Shown piece by piece: positions 19,033 to 28,425 of a stretch of 36,000 nt of DNA. The stretch spans positions 825,895 through 861,894 of the forward strand of contig RPFO01000016.1 of NCBI GenBank assembly GCA_009746045.1, given 5' to 3'. The position numbers and the translations under genes are program-made. The DNA is from Mesostigma viride. Its lineage: Eukaryota > Streptophyta > Mesostigmatophyceae > Mesostigmatales > Mesostigmataceae. Each line of letters opens with the position of its first letter. The first letter of the stretch is position 1. The notes under the pieces were generated by a model. The model saw only the letters and a list, made by a program, of their open reading frames with translations. It had not been told where the DNA came from and did no database searches.

Positions 19033-19457
19033 GTTTTACAACTGCGGCAGGAATCTCGTCAGAGCCGGTGGCAGCGTCATAACGCAGGCGCTGGTGACCG
19101 CCTCCGTGACCTCGCGAGAGGTGAAAGGAGGCATGTCAGACGGGTCGCCAAGTGGGCCGACCAGCATGGGGACTAGGTAGTCCGCCGCTGACCTACTAAG
19201 GCGGGGCCGGGGGCCCAGCGGGGCCGGCCAGGGCGGCCGGGCGGGCGGCGGCGGCTGGGAGCAGGGGTGGGGGCGGCGCAGCTGTCCCCACGACCTCGGC
19301 CGTGGCCGTGGCCCAGGTACGAAGCCGCTTGGCTGGGGCGCCGGGGACGTCGTGGCGGTGGGGCCGGCCGAGGCCGTCCGGGTGCCCGAGGCGCTTGTAC
19401 CAGAACCCGGCCCCCTTGCCGTCGTGCTTCTGCTGGCAGCTGCGCAAGGCAGCGTAT

Positions 19458-19526
19458 AGGATAGCATTTGTAGGACATCTTGCTTGCACCAGCCAGGTCG
19501 ACACCGCCCTTGGTCTGGCCGGCCCC
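19458..19526 (+). mobile_element. LINE L0, second piece
   Basis: After the L1 TSD the plus frame reads RIAFVGHLACTSQVDTALG, homologous to LVGHLARTNQVDTSRG in L1. It stops at the hAT insertion (TSD at 19519-19526) and continues at 30510. Confidence 0.8.
19519..19526. repeat. hAT target-site duplication, left copy
   Basis: CCGGCCCC, repeated exactly at 30502-30509 on the other side of the element. Confidence 0.85.
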
Positions 19527-19656
19527 CAGTGTACAGCCATACGCAATACGCAATCATACGGGGCCCATGGGTATGGTGTATAATACGCCATACGGGGTAT
19601 AATACGCAAATCATACGGGGACTCTTGAAAATGCTGTTTTTTGCATGGTTCAGGGG

Positions 19657-20360
19657 TGTAACGACTAAAAATGTTGTGTTTGCAACAGCCTCAGTATCAA
19701 CACTTAGCGTGAAAAGATCTTTATACCTGGGTTGGAGTCGCGACAGATAACTTCACGTCCAGAGAAGCAATGAAGATGGATCTTCAACAGTTAAGGGAAT
19801 GAGTCCCCACCCTTGTTAGACACAACAGACAAGTTATATCCAAGTCGACTATCTGTTGAAGTTATAGTTGACTTTTGGCAAGGGTTGTTTGATTGATGAA
19901 ACAAGGAAACCCTTGAATTACACCATAGCTTTAGCTCTCACGTACGCACACATGCACGGCCGCCCCAAACAGGATAAAAGTCATCGTGCACGCAGCATCC
20001 ATCCAACCCTAACCCGGAAGGACCAATCAAAAGTGAGGATCACTCAAGATAAGATCTTAGCCTCCGAATCCTCCACACAACACAAAGCCAGCACATACGA
20101 AATCTCAAGGACCTGGAACCAAATCCACCAGGTACAACGGTACTGCAGAGAATCTTTGACTGACTAAACAACACCATGCAAAGTACCCTACGTGGATCAG
20201 GCCACGACCAATGAGGGTAGAACAATAGATTCGACAGATCTCAACAGGCCCAATATCTATCAGACGTCGAAGCCTCCTAACTTCTCAAATAATTGTCCTA
20301 AAGAACTCATAATAAGATTCAACAGTAGGAAAACTTTGGATGTAACATTTGGTTGTTACA
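19657..20360 (-). repeat. 3' LTR of the chromovirus
   Basis: 704 bp, identical to the other LTR apart from one extra C near 19702. The flanking AGGGG is at 19652-19656. Confidence 0.95.
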
Positions 20361-20376
20361 TATCTCCCCCTCAAGA
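20361..20376 (-). promoter_or_regulatory. Polypurine tract
   Basis: The minus strand reads TTGAGGGGGAGATA directly before the 3' LTR, the expected position of the plus-strand primer. Confidence 0.8.
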
Positions 20377-20806
20377 CAGGAACTCCCAGTTCCTAGAAGC
20401 CAAGAAGAATAAAACAACAACCTCCACAAAACAACACAACAATAAACAGGAAGTCCACCACCTCTTGGGACAAGCAAGTGGGTTTTTACATCCCCAAAGG
20501 GCCTCCTATCTCAGTATCATCTGATCATGTCAACCCTGAATAAGACAAATTCACCCACAGATGAAATGTCATCAAGTGACTAACACACAGGCAACCATGC
20601 CTGGATAATACAACTGCAAAGCTACCATGAACTCAGAACTGTCATTGCTGGAAATCTGGACTGGACATCAGAACTGGTCGCCTCCATTCTGGATCCCCAC
20701 CTCACTCCACAGCCCATCTCCAAATCCTGGAACCCTTCACAGAGTGAACCAATCCCCCTTCTTCATATCCTTCCCCCTCGTTCCAAACACTGGGAAATGC
20801 TCCACC
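20377..20806. other. Chromovirus 3' untranslated region
   Basis: No coding signal on the element's strand beyond the end of the extra ORF. It lies between that ORF and the polypurine tract. Confidence 0.5.
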
Positions 20807-20820
20807 ATGGACACCAGATC

Positions 20821-20878
20821 CTTTACTCTGTATTGGCACCCACGTGACGCAGTCACGTGCTTATTAATTAATTAATTA
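20821..20878 (+). mobile_element. 58-bp LINE family B tail inserted in the chromovirus
   Basis: Flanked by an exact 14-bp duplication ATGGACACCAGATC (20807-20820 and 20879-20892). It contains the perfect hairpin CACGTGACGCAGTCACGTG and a TTAA tail, matching the 3' ends of the copies at 3.3-3.5 and 15.3-15.5 kb. It changes the stop of the extra 3' ORF. Confidence 0.85.
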
Positions 20879-22092
20879 ATGGACACCAGATCTGGCCAGT
20901 TCCTGCTGACCTGAATATCCAAGCAGGTCTCAGCAGCCTTGCCCAACTCAGCTGAAAACCTACTGCACTGGGCAGGGTAGGACAGAGTGACCACAGCCTG
21001 TCGGAGGGGATCGAAGACCCAGCCACTGGCAGTCTTATGGCGACATAGCCAGCTGCTATAGGCCCACCACAGCTGTAGAAAGGCCTTGATAGGCCCCCAC
21101 CTGGCGCCCAAGATGGGTACCAGCACCCTCAAAGGTGTGAGCCTGGCCCTCAGCTCGTTAGGGAACTTTGGTAACTGCAGCCCCACAAAGACTGTGCTGT
21201 CCTTGCGTGGAAAACAAGACATCACAGAGCAGTTGGACGACGGAGTAAGGTCAAACTCTCCCTGCTTGACAGCCTGCTCAAGTAGCTCAGTGTAGGTCTG
21301 GGAATATCCAACTGGCTTGAGCCCTGCAAAGGCGAGTCTCAGGTCACTGGGCAGAGCCTCCATCAAGTCCTGGCCCTCCACCGGCCTCATGTCAAACGAA
21401 GGCCACGGGTACACTGCAAAGACGGTGTGCATAATGTAAGCCACCATAGGTGACCCAATCTCACAGAGACTGGGGGGCAGACAGTCAAGGGCCAACTCTA
21501 CCATACCCTCAGGTACTAGTTCACCCTCCTCCACCACTGTCTGATCCAATGCCTGCATGGCTGTGTACAAGGATTTACACCACTCGCACTGTCCAGGAGC
21601 ACAATTACGGTGGTCCAAGAACTGCTCCACCTGTTTTGTTGGAACAGCTGACCTGGGCAAGTGTACCACCACCTTAGGGGGTGGAGGAGCCTCCGTAGGA
21701 GAGGGGACTGAGACCACCGGGGTGGGGATAGCCTCCTGAGCTACTGGAGCCTCAGAAACTGCAGGCACAGCAGAACCCACAGTTGGAATGTGCCCAGCCC
21801 TCAAGTGTTCTGCCATCTGAGTAACCAGACCCTCCACATTAATCAACCTGGTTATCAAGGCCCCGTGACGCTGCTCGTGCCGTTGCTGATCATGTACCAT
21901 ACGCTGGAACAGATTGAGAAAATGGGCTTCCACAAACCCAGCGTCTTCCTGGATCGAAGGGCCCGGGGCTCTGGGGCCAGCGTAGTCGTGCTGAAAGACA
22001 TACGTAGCCCTCACGTCCTCTTGGGTTCGTGCAGGTGGCCTGGGTGTCCCCTCCGGATGGGAGTCGGCCATGGCTGGCAACCACAGACACAA
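20872..22092 (-). CDS. Extra 3' ORF of the chromovirus, unknown function
   Basis: 406 codons in the sense direction, between integrase and the 3' LTR, uninterrupted, unlike gag and pol. The start is MCLWLPAMADSHPE; the second Met may be the true one. Residues ~50-100 are His/Gln/Arg-rich and probably coiled coil (MVHDQQRHEQRHGALITRL). A Pro/Val-rich linker and a Cys/His cluster (HRNCAPGQCEWCKSL) follow, then a helical C-terminal half with several Trp. No signal peptide or clear membrane segment is seen, so an envelope role is not supported. The present stop lies in an inserted LINE tail; the older frame appears to have run about 25 codons further. I do not recognise the family. Confidence 0.7.
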   Translation of the reverse strand: MCLWLPAMADSHPEGTPRPPARTQEDVRATYVFQHDYAGPRAPGPSIQEDAGFVEAHFLNLFQRMVHDQQRHEQRHGALITRLINVEGLVTQMAEHLRAGHIPTVGSAVPAVSEAPVAQEAIPTPVVSVPSPTEAPPPPKVVVHLPRSAVPTKQVEQFLDHRNCAPGQCEWCKSLYTAMQALDQTVVEEGELVPEGMVELALDCLPPSLCEIGSPMVAYIMHTVFAVYPWPSFDMRPVEGQDLMEALPSDLRLAFAGLKPVGYSQTYTELLEQAVKQGEFDLTPSSNCSVMSCFPRKDSTVFVGLQLPKFPNELRARLTPLRVLVPILGARWGPIKAFLQLWWAYSSWLCRHKTASGWVFDPLRQAVVTLSYPAQCSRFSAELGKAAETCLDIQVSRNWPDLVSIN

Positions 22093-22119
22093 AACACCAA
22101 AAAGAGGTGTTAGCAGTGC

Positions 22120-22647
22120 TCACTGGGAGCTATGAAGGGGAGCACACCGCTCAGAGCCCATGACATACCACTCAGGCAAGGTGATACCATGACGCTGACA
22201 ATACTCTAGTACAGCAGAGTGACTGTTGGTGAGATCAGACAACCACAGCCACGTAGCAGTCACCTCTAGCTCTCCCTTCCAGTGTACCTTAAACTGCAAC
22301 TGTTTGGTACGACCTTTCCCCTTCACCCTGTGAGCCAACAACCGCTCCACTTCATAGATCTTCTCCCCCTCAGAATCCAATTCATAAGGCAAAGGGGCAG
22401 ACAATCTGCCTGGTAAGGTGTTGCGCCTGTACAGCTTCAGCTGGGCTAGGTGAAAAATATTATTCCTGAGCTTCCAGTGAGAAGGCACTTGGACCTGGAC
22501 CACTGTACCATAGTGGAAGGTTGCCAACACTGGGTAAGGACCCAACCAGAGTGGTTGCAGTTTCCTGCATTGCTCCTTCTCAGGCAGCACTCTGTTGGCT
22601 TCCAGCAACACCAAGTCCCCAGGAGCTACAAAGGAATGACTGGCCAC
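22120..22647 (-). CDS. pol: Integrase C-terminal part with chromodomain
   Basis: 175 codons. Residues 8-75 match the Ty3 integrase GPY/F module (GDLVLLEANR, LQPLWLGPYPVL, NIFHLAQLKLY). Residues 95-154 fit a chromodomain: EKIYEVERLLAHRV, LQFKVHWKGELEV, TWLWLSDLTNS, VLEYCQRHG. Chromodomains direct chromovirus integration to modified histones; the aromatic pattern here (Y98, W123, W133, W135) is compatible but not diagnostic. It ends with a stop 27 bp before the next ORF on the same strand. Confidence 0.85.
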   Translation of the reverse strand: MASHSFVAPGDLVLLEANRVLPEKEQCRKLQPLWLGPYPVLATFHYGTVVQVQVPSHWKLRNNIFHLAQLKLYRRNTLPGRLSAPLPYELDSEGEKIYEVERLLAHRVKGKGRTKQLQFKVHWKGELEVTATWLWLSDLTNSHSAVLEYCQRHGITLPEWYVMGSERCAPLHSSQ

Positions 22648-22666
22648 CGTTTGCTGCCAGGCGTAG

Positions 22667-23314
22667 TCAGGTATTGTCCTGTGTCCTCAACAGCTGGGTA
22701 GCCACAATGCTGTGAGCCTCCTGGAAGGAAGCCAACAACTGCTGGACTGAACCAAGACGTCGCTGGAAAGGGCCTTCAGCGTCTCTGTCAGGCAGTTCCA
22801 AGTCGAATGGTGTCAAGGGACACTGGCCATTGCAGATCACGAAGGGGGACATCTGGTGAGGAGCCAGAGGAGAGTTGTTGATTGCGAACTCTATGAAAGG
22901 TATCTTCTTGTCCCAGTCCTTGTTGTCGTGTGTACAATAGTGCTTTTGACACTCCCTGACAATTCTGTTCATCCTCTCCACCGCCCCAGTACTGGCACAC
23001 CTGTATGCCACACCGAATGCCAGCTTAGTGTCTAGGATGTCAAAGAATGACTTCCAAAACCCTGACAGCCAAAGGGGGTCCTGATCAGTGATGATCACTC
23101 TAGGCATGCCGTGCAGACGGTAGATCTCCTTCATAAACAAATCCACACACTGTGCAGCGGTGAGATGAGTATTGCAAGGAATCAGATGGCACATCCTGGA
23201 CAGCCTGTCCATGACCACAAGGATCCTGTCATTGCCACCATCTGACATGGGAAGACCACAGATAAAATCCATAGTCACACTGATCCAAGGGCGCAGGGGA
23301 ATGGGCATAGCCAT
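22667..23314 (-). CDS. pol: Chromovirus integrase catalytic core
   Basis: 215 codons. The DDE triad is visible: TMDFICGLP (D16), IITDQDPLW (D77) and GAVERMNRIVR (E113), giving a DX35E spacing. The usual YHPQTDGQTER is changed here to YRCASTGAVER. It inserts the cDNA copy into the host genome. It follows the HHCC finger in another frame and precedes the chromodomain part in a third. Confidence 0.88.
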   Translation of the reverse strand: MAMPIPLRPWISVTMDFICGLPMSDGGNDRILVVMDRLSRMCHLIPCNTHLTAAQCVDLFMKEIYRLHGMPRVIITDQDPLWLSGFWKSFFDILDTKLAFGVAYRCASTGAVERMNRIVRECQKHYCTHDNKDWDKKIPFIEFAINNSPLAPHQMSPFVICNGQCPLTPFDLELPDRDAEGPFQRRLGSVQQLLASFQEAHSIVATQLLRTQDNT

Positions 23315-24654
23315 GGGAAAATGGGCGTGGCTTGGTTCCTGACCTTATTTCTCTGGCAGGAGTCACAGGAATCCACATAGGCCTTAACATCCTGATAAAG
23401 GCCAGGCCACCAAAACCTCTGCTGCACCTCATGAAGTAGCTTAGCATAACCAGGATGACACGCAGTCACATCGTCATGGAAACAATGTAACACTGTGGGA
23501 ATGGCCATCTCAGGCACATACACTTTTCTAGTCACCGTGTGCTCTGCATCATGAGTGTGAACATACAGAACGCCCTCCCAGTATTCTACAGGTCTATTGC
23601 CAAAGTTGCCCCTCTGGATAGCTGCAGTAGCCATGTCCTCCGTCTTGGTGAAGGCCTTGATGACGTCCAGCAGGGAAATATTTAAAGGGTTAGGCAACAC
23701 CAGGTCCTTGTCAGGTCCCAGGGGCTGCATCTGCATCTCCTCTTCCTGCCCAGGGCTAGCCACCAACTGCTTGGATGAGACAGTAGTAGCTATAGGCCCT
23801 TTTGACCTTGCCATCACCTGAGAGGCCAACACCTTGGACCGGCCTACCAACACAGGGTCCATGACCCACTTCCTGGGCCTACCTCTGCTGCGCCTAGCAG
23901 GGCCTCCCTCACCTGGCTGCTCTGTGGGAGTGGGCACCACACCTTCAGGACTTCTCCTAAGACTGTCAGACAGTGACTGGACACCCTCCTGGACGCCTGT
24001 CAACTCTGGGACAGAGCCCTGGTCGATGAGCATCACGGGACCACCGTTATTCCCTACAGGTGGTGTCAACAGTTGAGAAACCTTCTGGTTGTTGGCCTGA
24101 GCTCTAGTCAAGGCTCCACACTCTACCACAGAAATCAGGGCAGCACAGATGTCCAAGTCCTCATGAAAACTTCCCATCAAATCCCTCCTCCTGGACAGGG
24201 CGTCAGGCACCACATTCTGCGTACCAGGAATGTACCTCACAGAGAAAGGTCCAAACCCCCCCAGGAACTCCATCCATCCAGCCATCCTCTTACTCATCCG
24301 GGTCTGTTCCAACACATGTACCAAGGGCCTGTGGTCAGTCATCAGGGTAATAGACTCGTTGCCCTGCCCATCTCTGGCGCTGCTGGCCACAGAAAACTGG
24401 GCCCCCTTCAGTAGGTGTTCCCACTTGTGACAGGCCACCACCAATCCCAACAGCTCTTGCTCATGAACAGGGTAGTTACGTTCTGCAGACGTCATACTCC
24501 TGGACATGTATTCCACTGGTTGAGGGCCCTTACCATGATCTTGCATTAGTACTGCACCAATAGCACCCTGTGAGGCGTCAGACCTAACCTGGTATGGCAA
24601 GTCTGGGTTGGGGCCCACCAACAAGGGAGCAGTGGTAAGCTTCTGCTTCAACAC
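23275..24654 (-). CDS. pol: Chromovirus RNase H, tether with AT-hook, integrase zinc finger
   Basis: 459 codons. RNase H spans about 20-160: YQVRSDASQGAIGAVL (catalytic Asp 26), ERNYPVHEQELLGLV (Glu), LMTDHRPL (Asp 107), TQNVVPDALSRR. A long tether of ~200 residues follows. It contains RRSRGRPRKW at 254-263, an AT-hook-like DNA-binding motif, not usual for this position. The integrase HHCC finger follows: H393, H400, C430, C433 with RFWWPGLYQDVKAYV between. The ORF ends by a frame change at the start of the integrase core. Confidence 0.88.
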   Translation of the reverse strand: MLKQKLTTAPLLVGPNPDLPYQVRSDASQGAIGAVLMQDHGKGPQPVEYMSRSMTSAERNYPVHEQELLGLVVACHKWEHLLKGAQFSVASSARDGQGNESITLMTDHRPLVHVLEQTRMSKRMAGWMEFLGGFGPFSVRYIPGTQNVVPDALSRRRDLMGSFHEDLDICAALISVVECGALTRAQANNQKVSQLLTPPVGNNGGPVMLIDQGSVPELTGVQEGVQSLSDSLRRSPEGVVPTPTEQPGEGGPARRSRGRPRKWVMDPVLVGRSKVLASQVMARSKGPIATTVSSKQLVASPGQEEEMQMQPLGPDKDLVLPNPLNISLLDVIKAFTKTEDMATAAIQRGNFGNRPVEYWEGVLYVHTHDAEHTVTRKVYVPEMAIPTVLHCFHDDVTACHPGYAKLLHEVQQRFWWPGLYQDVKAYVDSCDSCQRNKVRNQATPIFPWLCPFPCALGSV

Positions 24655-24741
24655 ATCAAAAGCTTGCTGGCATGCTGCAGTCCATTCAAAGGGACATCCT
24701 TCTTGAGCAGGGCTAACAGGGGACCAGAGATGGCCGCCATG

Positions 24742-25560
24742 TCAGGGAATGAACCGTCGGTACCAGCCCACCAGGCCCAGAAAGGATCTGACATCCTGAG
24801 CTGACTTCAACACAGGCCACTCCAAAACAGCAGAGACCTTGCTGGCCTCAGGAGTCATACCTGCAGCGCTCAGCTGGTAGCCCAGAAACTTCACCTCTTG
24901 GCCCCACTCCACCTTGGACCTCTTCACCGACAGATGATACTGATGGATCACCTTAAGGACCTCCTCCACGTTCTCCAGGTGCTCCCTGAAGGTACGAGAG
25001 TGTACCAGAATGTCGTCCAGGTAGACGACCACACAAGTCCTGAAGACCACCCTGGTAGTGTCACACAAGTGGGCAATGTCCTTGAACCTGGGGTTGCGAA
25101 GGTCAGGTGAGATCTGGGGCAGGGCATTTCCAGTCAGGTGGCCAAAGATGGCATTGACAAACATCTGCATAGTGGCAGGACTGTTAGAGGCACCCATGGG
25201 CATTACTGTCCACTGGAACTGTCCCCATGGGGTAGAAAAGGCCGTCTTGGGGATGTCCTCAGTAGCCACCCTGATCTGCCAGAAAGCATGCCTGAGGTCA
25301 AACTTGGTAAAGAAGGCAGCTCCTGCAGTCCTCTCCAGCAACTCATCAATTCTGGGCAGAGGGTACCTGGACTTGACAGTCACCTTGTTCAGTCCCCTCA
25401 GGTCAATGCACAACCTCCACCCCCCATCATGCTTGGGTACAAGCAAACACCCAGAACTGAAAGGACTGTTAGCTGGGAGGATCAGACCAGCCTCCAACAG
25501 GCCAATAAGTATGGTCTTCAGCTCTGCCATCTCTGCAGGGCCCATCCTGTACATAGGCAC
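24742..25560 (-). CDS. pol: Chromovirus reverse transcriptase
   Basis: 272 codons covering fingers and palm. Visible motifs are GLILPANSPFSSGCLLVPKH, WRLCIDLRGLNKVT, FFTKFDLRHAFWQI (first catalytic Asp), FQWTVMPMGASNSPA and VVYLDDILVHS (YLDD at 180-183), then VKFLGYQLS and FLGLVGWYRRFIP. An unusual ~29-residue stretch (about 143-172, including PQISPDLRNPRFKDIA) separates the palm helix from YLDD, where Ty3 enzymes normally have only about ten residues. The frame breaks right after RRFIP by a 1-bp indel, compensated about 45 bp later. Confidence 0.9.
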   Translation of the reverse strand: MPMYRMGPAEMAELKTILIGLLEAGLILPANSPFSSGCLLVPKHDGGWRLCIDLRGLNKVTVKSRYPLPRIDELLERTAGAAFFTKFDLRHAFWQIRVATEDIPKTAFSTPWGQFQWTVMPMGASNSPATMQMFVNAIFGHLTGNALPQISPDLRNPRFKDIAHLCDTTRVVFRTCVVVYLDDILVHSRTFREHLENVEEVLKVIHQYHLSVKRSKVEWGQEVKFLGYQLSAAGMTPEASKVSAVLEWPVLKSAQDVRSFLGLVGWYRRFIP

Positions 25561-26453
25561 AAAGGAGGACGAGCACCCTCTACCAACTTGATGACATGTG
25601 TGATGGGTCCCTCAGGAGGATACTGGGGCATCTTGTCCTCAAAGATGGCTCCATACCTGTCCAACAAGGCATCATGCTGCTGTTGTTGCTCAGTGGTGAC
25701 AGTAGAACTGACAGCATTGACAGAATGACCACTAGCAGACTCAGGTTCATTAGGCACCAAATGCAGGAAAAAGATGTGTTCCACTGGATAGGTGGCCAAA
25801 TAAGACAGAGTATGCTTGGCAGACCACACATGCTTCAGTAGGGCAGCCCGTTTCTCCTCCAAAGTCGGCTCTTGATCCACCCCTTTCGCACCTGCTTCCC
25901 CTCCCTTGCCATCATTGACAGCTGTCTGTGTGGAACAGCACTCAGTGGCTGTTCTTCTCCCCCCTGGCAACACACAGGTAGCATCCCACACTGTCCCATC
26001 CTTGAACTGGACCACCCTGTCAGGCCAAGAAATAGCAGGATTGGTGTCAGACAACCATGGGATCCCCAAAATCACATCTGCTGCCGTGAGGGGAATGACA
26101 TCTGCTGTCACTTCCAAAGTCTGGGATGAACAAACTTGGAAGATGAGCTGCACATAGCCAGGTGAGCAGCTTCTCCTGCCATCAGAATACTGCACCATGA
26201 CAGGTGTGGGGTGGGCCAACACAGGCAACTTCAGCTCCTGCACCAAGGATGCAGCAATATAATTACTGCCAGCACCAGAATCAATCATAAACAAGCAAGC
26301 TGGCTGAGCCAAGGGGACTGGCACGTTGAGGAGCCTAGCCTGAAACTTGAGTAAGTGACCTGGTACAGGAGGACCCACAGGGACAGCAGGGTCAGAAGCA
26401 CCCACAGTGTTCACTGGCCTAACGTCAACAGCAGGCAGGTCAGACCTGGCCAT
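25518..26453 (-). CDS. pol: Chromovirus aspartic protease region
   Basis: 311 codons, open. The retropepsin active site is FMIDSGAGSNYI (catalytic Asp at residue 58), with the later ILGIPWL motif at about 113-119, which pairs as in Ty3 proteases. It cleaves the Gag-Pol polyprotein. The C-terminal ~120 residues form the linker to reverse transcriptase and include a QQQQQH stretch. It overlaps the end of the gag ORF by 14 bp in another frame, a possible frameshift point. Confidence 0.85.
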   Translation of the reverse strand: MARSDLPAVDVRPVNTVGASDPAVPVGPPVPGHLLKFQARLLNVPVPLAQPACLFMIDSGAGSNYIAASLVQELKLPVLAHPTPVMVQYSDGRRSCSPGYVQLIFQVCSSQTLEVTADVIPLTAADVILGIPWLSDTNPAISWPDRVVQFKDGTVWDATCVLPGGRRTATECCSTQTAVNDGKGGEAGAKGVDQEPTLEEKRAALLKHVWSAKHTLSYLATYPVEHIFFLHLVPNEPESASGHSVNAVSSTVTTEQQQQHDALLDRYGAIFEDKMPQYPPEGPITHVIKLVEGARPPLCLCTGWALQRWQS

Positions 26454-28226
26454 GACAGAAGGATGACCTGGGGACCCAACTAGTTTTTTGACTCAGGTGG
26501 GTCTGGGGATGCTCCACTGCCCGATGGTGGAAGCTGCTCAGGTGGTGCTGGAGGCTCATCCTCGTCCCCCCATCCTCCTCATCTGCCAGCAGCTGCATGA
26601 GAGCGTTCACCATCCTACGCTTATCCTGTCTGCTGAAGGGCCTAGCGCGGGACTGGAACCTCCCAGAGGGCTGGAAGTTGGGCTGGAACCCTGGCTGCAT
26701 CCGGTGATCGCCAGCAGGAACGCCAGGAGGAAGGTTGGGTGGCCTGGGAGATGGCAGGGCGCCAAAAGGTCCTCTCGTGGCAGGGGGAAACTGGTCCCGT
26801 CTAGGGCAGTCCCGTGCAAAGTGACCTGGCTGGTTGCAGATAAAACAGTTACCCTGGGTGGGATCCAAGCATTGAGTTCCCCCAGGAGGTCATCCAGCTG
26901 GTTCAGGGACTTCTTGATGGGTGGCACTGGCGTGGCCACAGGTTCCCACTTGACAGAAAAAGCAGGCACACGACAAAGGGTAAGCACATAAGACAACACC
27001 TTGTCCCATTGCCAATCCACGTAGTCGAACTGGGAGAAGTGCTTGTCCACATCCAGTCGCACGTGTGGAGCCATGCCATGCAGTAGTCTGTGAAGCGCCT
27101 CTGCGTCAGAGCATTGGGAATCTTGGCTCTAAGGTTGGTGAATTGCTCCACGAACTGTGGCAGCGTCAAACCAGCCTGCGTACAGTTAGCCAGTGCGTCC
27201 CGATCCATGCGAAGCTGATCCTGGGGTAACAGAAACCGGCGAAAGCCCAATAGGAGAGAGGGGAGGTCGGTACACGCACGTCCAGCCACAGAACGCAAAA
27301 ACTCATCAAAACGGTCGCTGGCACTGTCGCTCATCCGCTGCCTAACCATTCTCTTCTGGATGTCCATCGTGAGACGTTCCTCTGCCTTGGGCCCATAGTT
27401 GGCGAAGTGGATAGCGAAGACATCCTGAAACTTGGTGGAGAAATGGTCGAAGCTGCGATGGGTAAGGTTGGTCAGCGATAGCTTGTCTACCGACTCCACC
27501 TTAGGAAAAGGAACAGTACGAGGATACAAAGACGTGAGCTCCATCACTGGGGCGTGTGGTGCATTCTGATTCTCCGACAATGTCGCAGCCACCGAGAGCC
27601 GTGGAGGCTCATGCCCCTGTGCATCTGTCCCTTCATCAACAAAAGGAGCGTCAACCGCATATACCCTCGTATACCCAGTGTTGGAGACGGTTGATCCACG
27701 AAAACAGACTCTCCATCGCCCGCCTGCCCTTGCGACTCAAGTTGCTGCACACGCGCAATAGTCCTACCCACACTCTTCTCCAGCGCTTCCGCCACACTTC
27801 TAGCTCTCGCAGCTTCCTCACGTTCATGTTGTAATCGAATTTTCTCCGCTGTCAGCTCGTCAGCCGCTAGCCGAGTGCCGTCTCGCCCCGGCACCGTGTT
27901 GTAGCCAAAACGAATAGCCGAACCGTATTCGGGTGCTGGCGAACGCGTGTCCCCACGTTGGAGAACCGTGGTACACCTCTACCAATGCCACGCAGGGAGG
28001 GCTCGCCTGGTTGCACACCGAGGGGCAAGATGGAGAACTTTGGGCCGACCGACAGCGAATATCTGCGGGAAGCAGACATTAAGGTGGTATCTCCAAATAG
28101 TTGACGTCTGGGAGTAGATGATGAAACCCTTTCATCACCGGTCGTCCGTTGAGCTGCTAAAGATGTGGTTGCATCTTCAACTCTCTTACTTGATAACGGT
28201 GGTTGTGTCTCCGGGTTACTCATCAC
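26440..28226 (-). CDS. gag: Chromovirus Gag, split by frameshifts
   Basis: Gag forms the virus-like particle and binds the RNA. Reading begins at MSNPETQPPLSS (28226 or the next Met) and moves through at least four frame changes (near 27.88, 27.55, 27.0 and 26.86 kb). The second segment is Glu/Arg-rich and likely coiled coil (EKIRLQHEREEAARARSVAE). The third (27592-26903) holds a retrotransposon-gag-like helical region (FDHFSTKFQDVF ... FDEFLRSVAGR). The fifth (26868-26440) carries one zinc knuckle CFICNQPGHFARDC (CX2CX4HX4C) followed by a Pro/Arg-rich tail. Whether any shift is programmed cannot be told; most look like single-base indels. Confidence 0.8.
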
Positions 28227-28425
28227 TCCATGGGTCGCGCATGCCGGACTGGGGAACGTTAGAGACTTATGGGCTCAAGGCAGTTCTCAGAGCAAGACTG
28301 TCACATAAGGATGAGTCACACTCTTAAGAACTGTCCGAATACACAGCATAACGTACCCTCTCTGGGTCTGGCAAGAATTCCATTGTTAATCGTGAACTAA
28401 TACTGTCAAGACAACCAACACCTAG

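Larger units (their letters stand above)
16628..19446 (-). mobile_element. LINE L1, 5'-truncated non-LTR retrotransposon
   Basis: A minus-strand insertion into L0 with an 11-bp TSD. From its truncated 5' side (19446) it encodes the region before RT (GAGFWYKRLGHPDG, FTSREVTEAV), the RT domain (about 19.0-18.3 kb: DPGNYRGVHAFK, QHGFRSGRNTVQA, VDFIKAFDSVFW, KGVWQGCVLSPYLF, then IIYADDTTLFED), the post-RT region (LVLPVLTYGAETWTL) and a C-terminal stretch (LVGHLARTNQVDT...WKKMMDKAKWAQVI) at 17.14-16.79 kb. Then come a 3' UTR, a hairpin (16648-16674) and a TTAA tail at 16628-16645. Frames are broken several times, so it is dead. LINE L2 interrupts it at 17155-17814. Confidence 0.85.

Noticed and set aside
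19036-19614. A separate Pro/Arg-rich gene on the minus strand crossing 19446
   Set aside because: The frame crosses the L1 TSD into L0 and the hAT end; only the part left of 19446 is LINE ORF2 sequence.
19868-20167. Identical 99-codon ORF in both LTRs (also 28656-28955)
   Set aside because: It lies within the LTRs, antisense to the element, with no recognisable domain.
20872-22092. Envelope protein for the Ty3 element
   Set aside because: The position would fit, but no signal peptide, membrane segment or cleavage site is visible.
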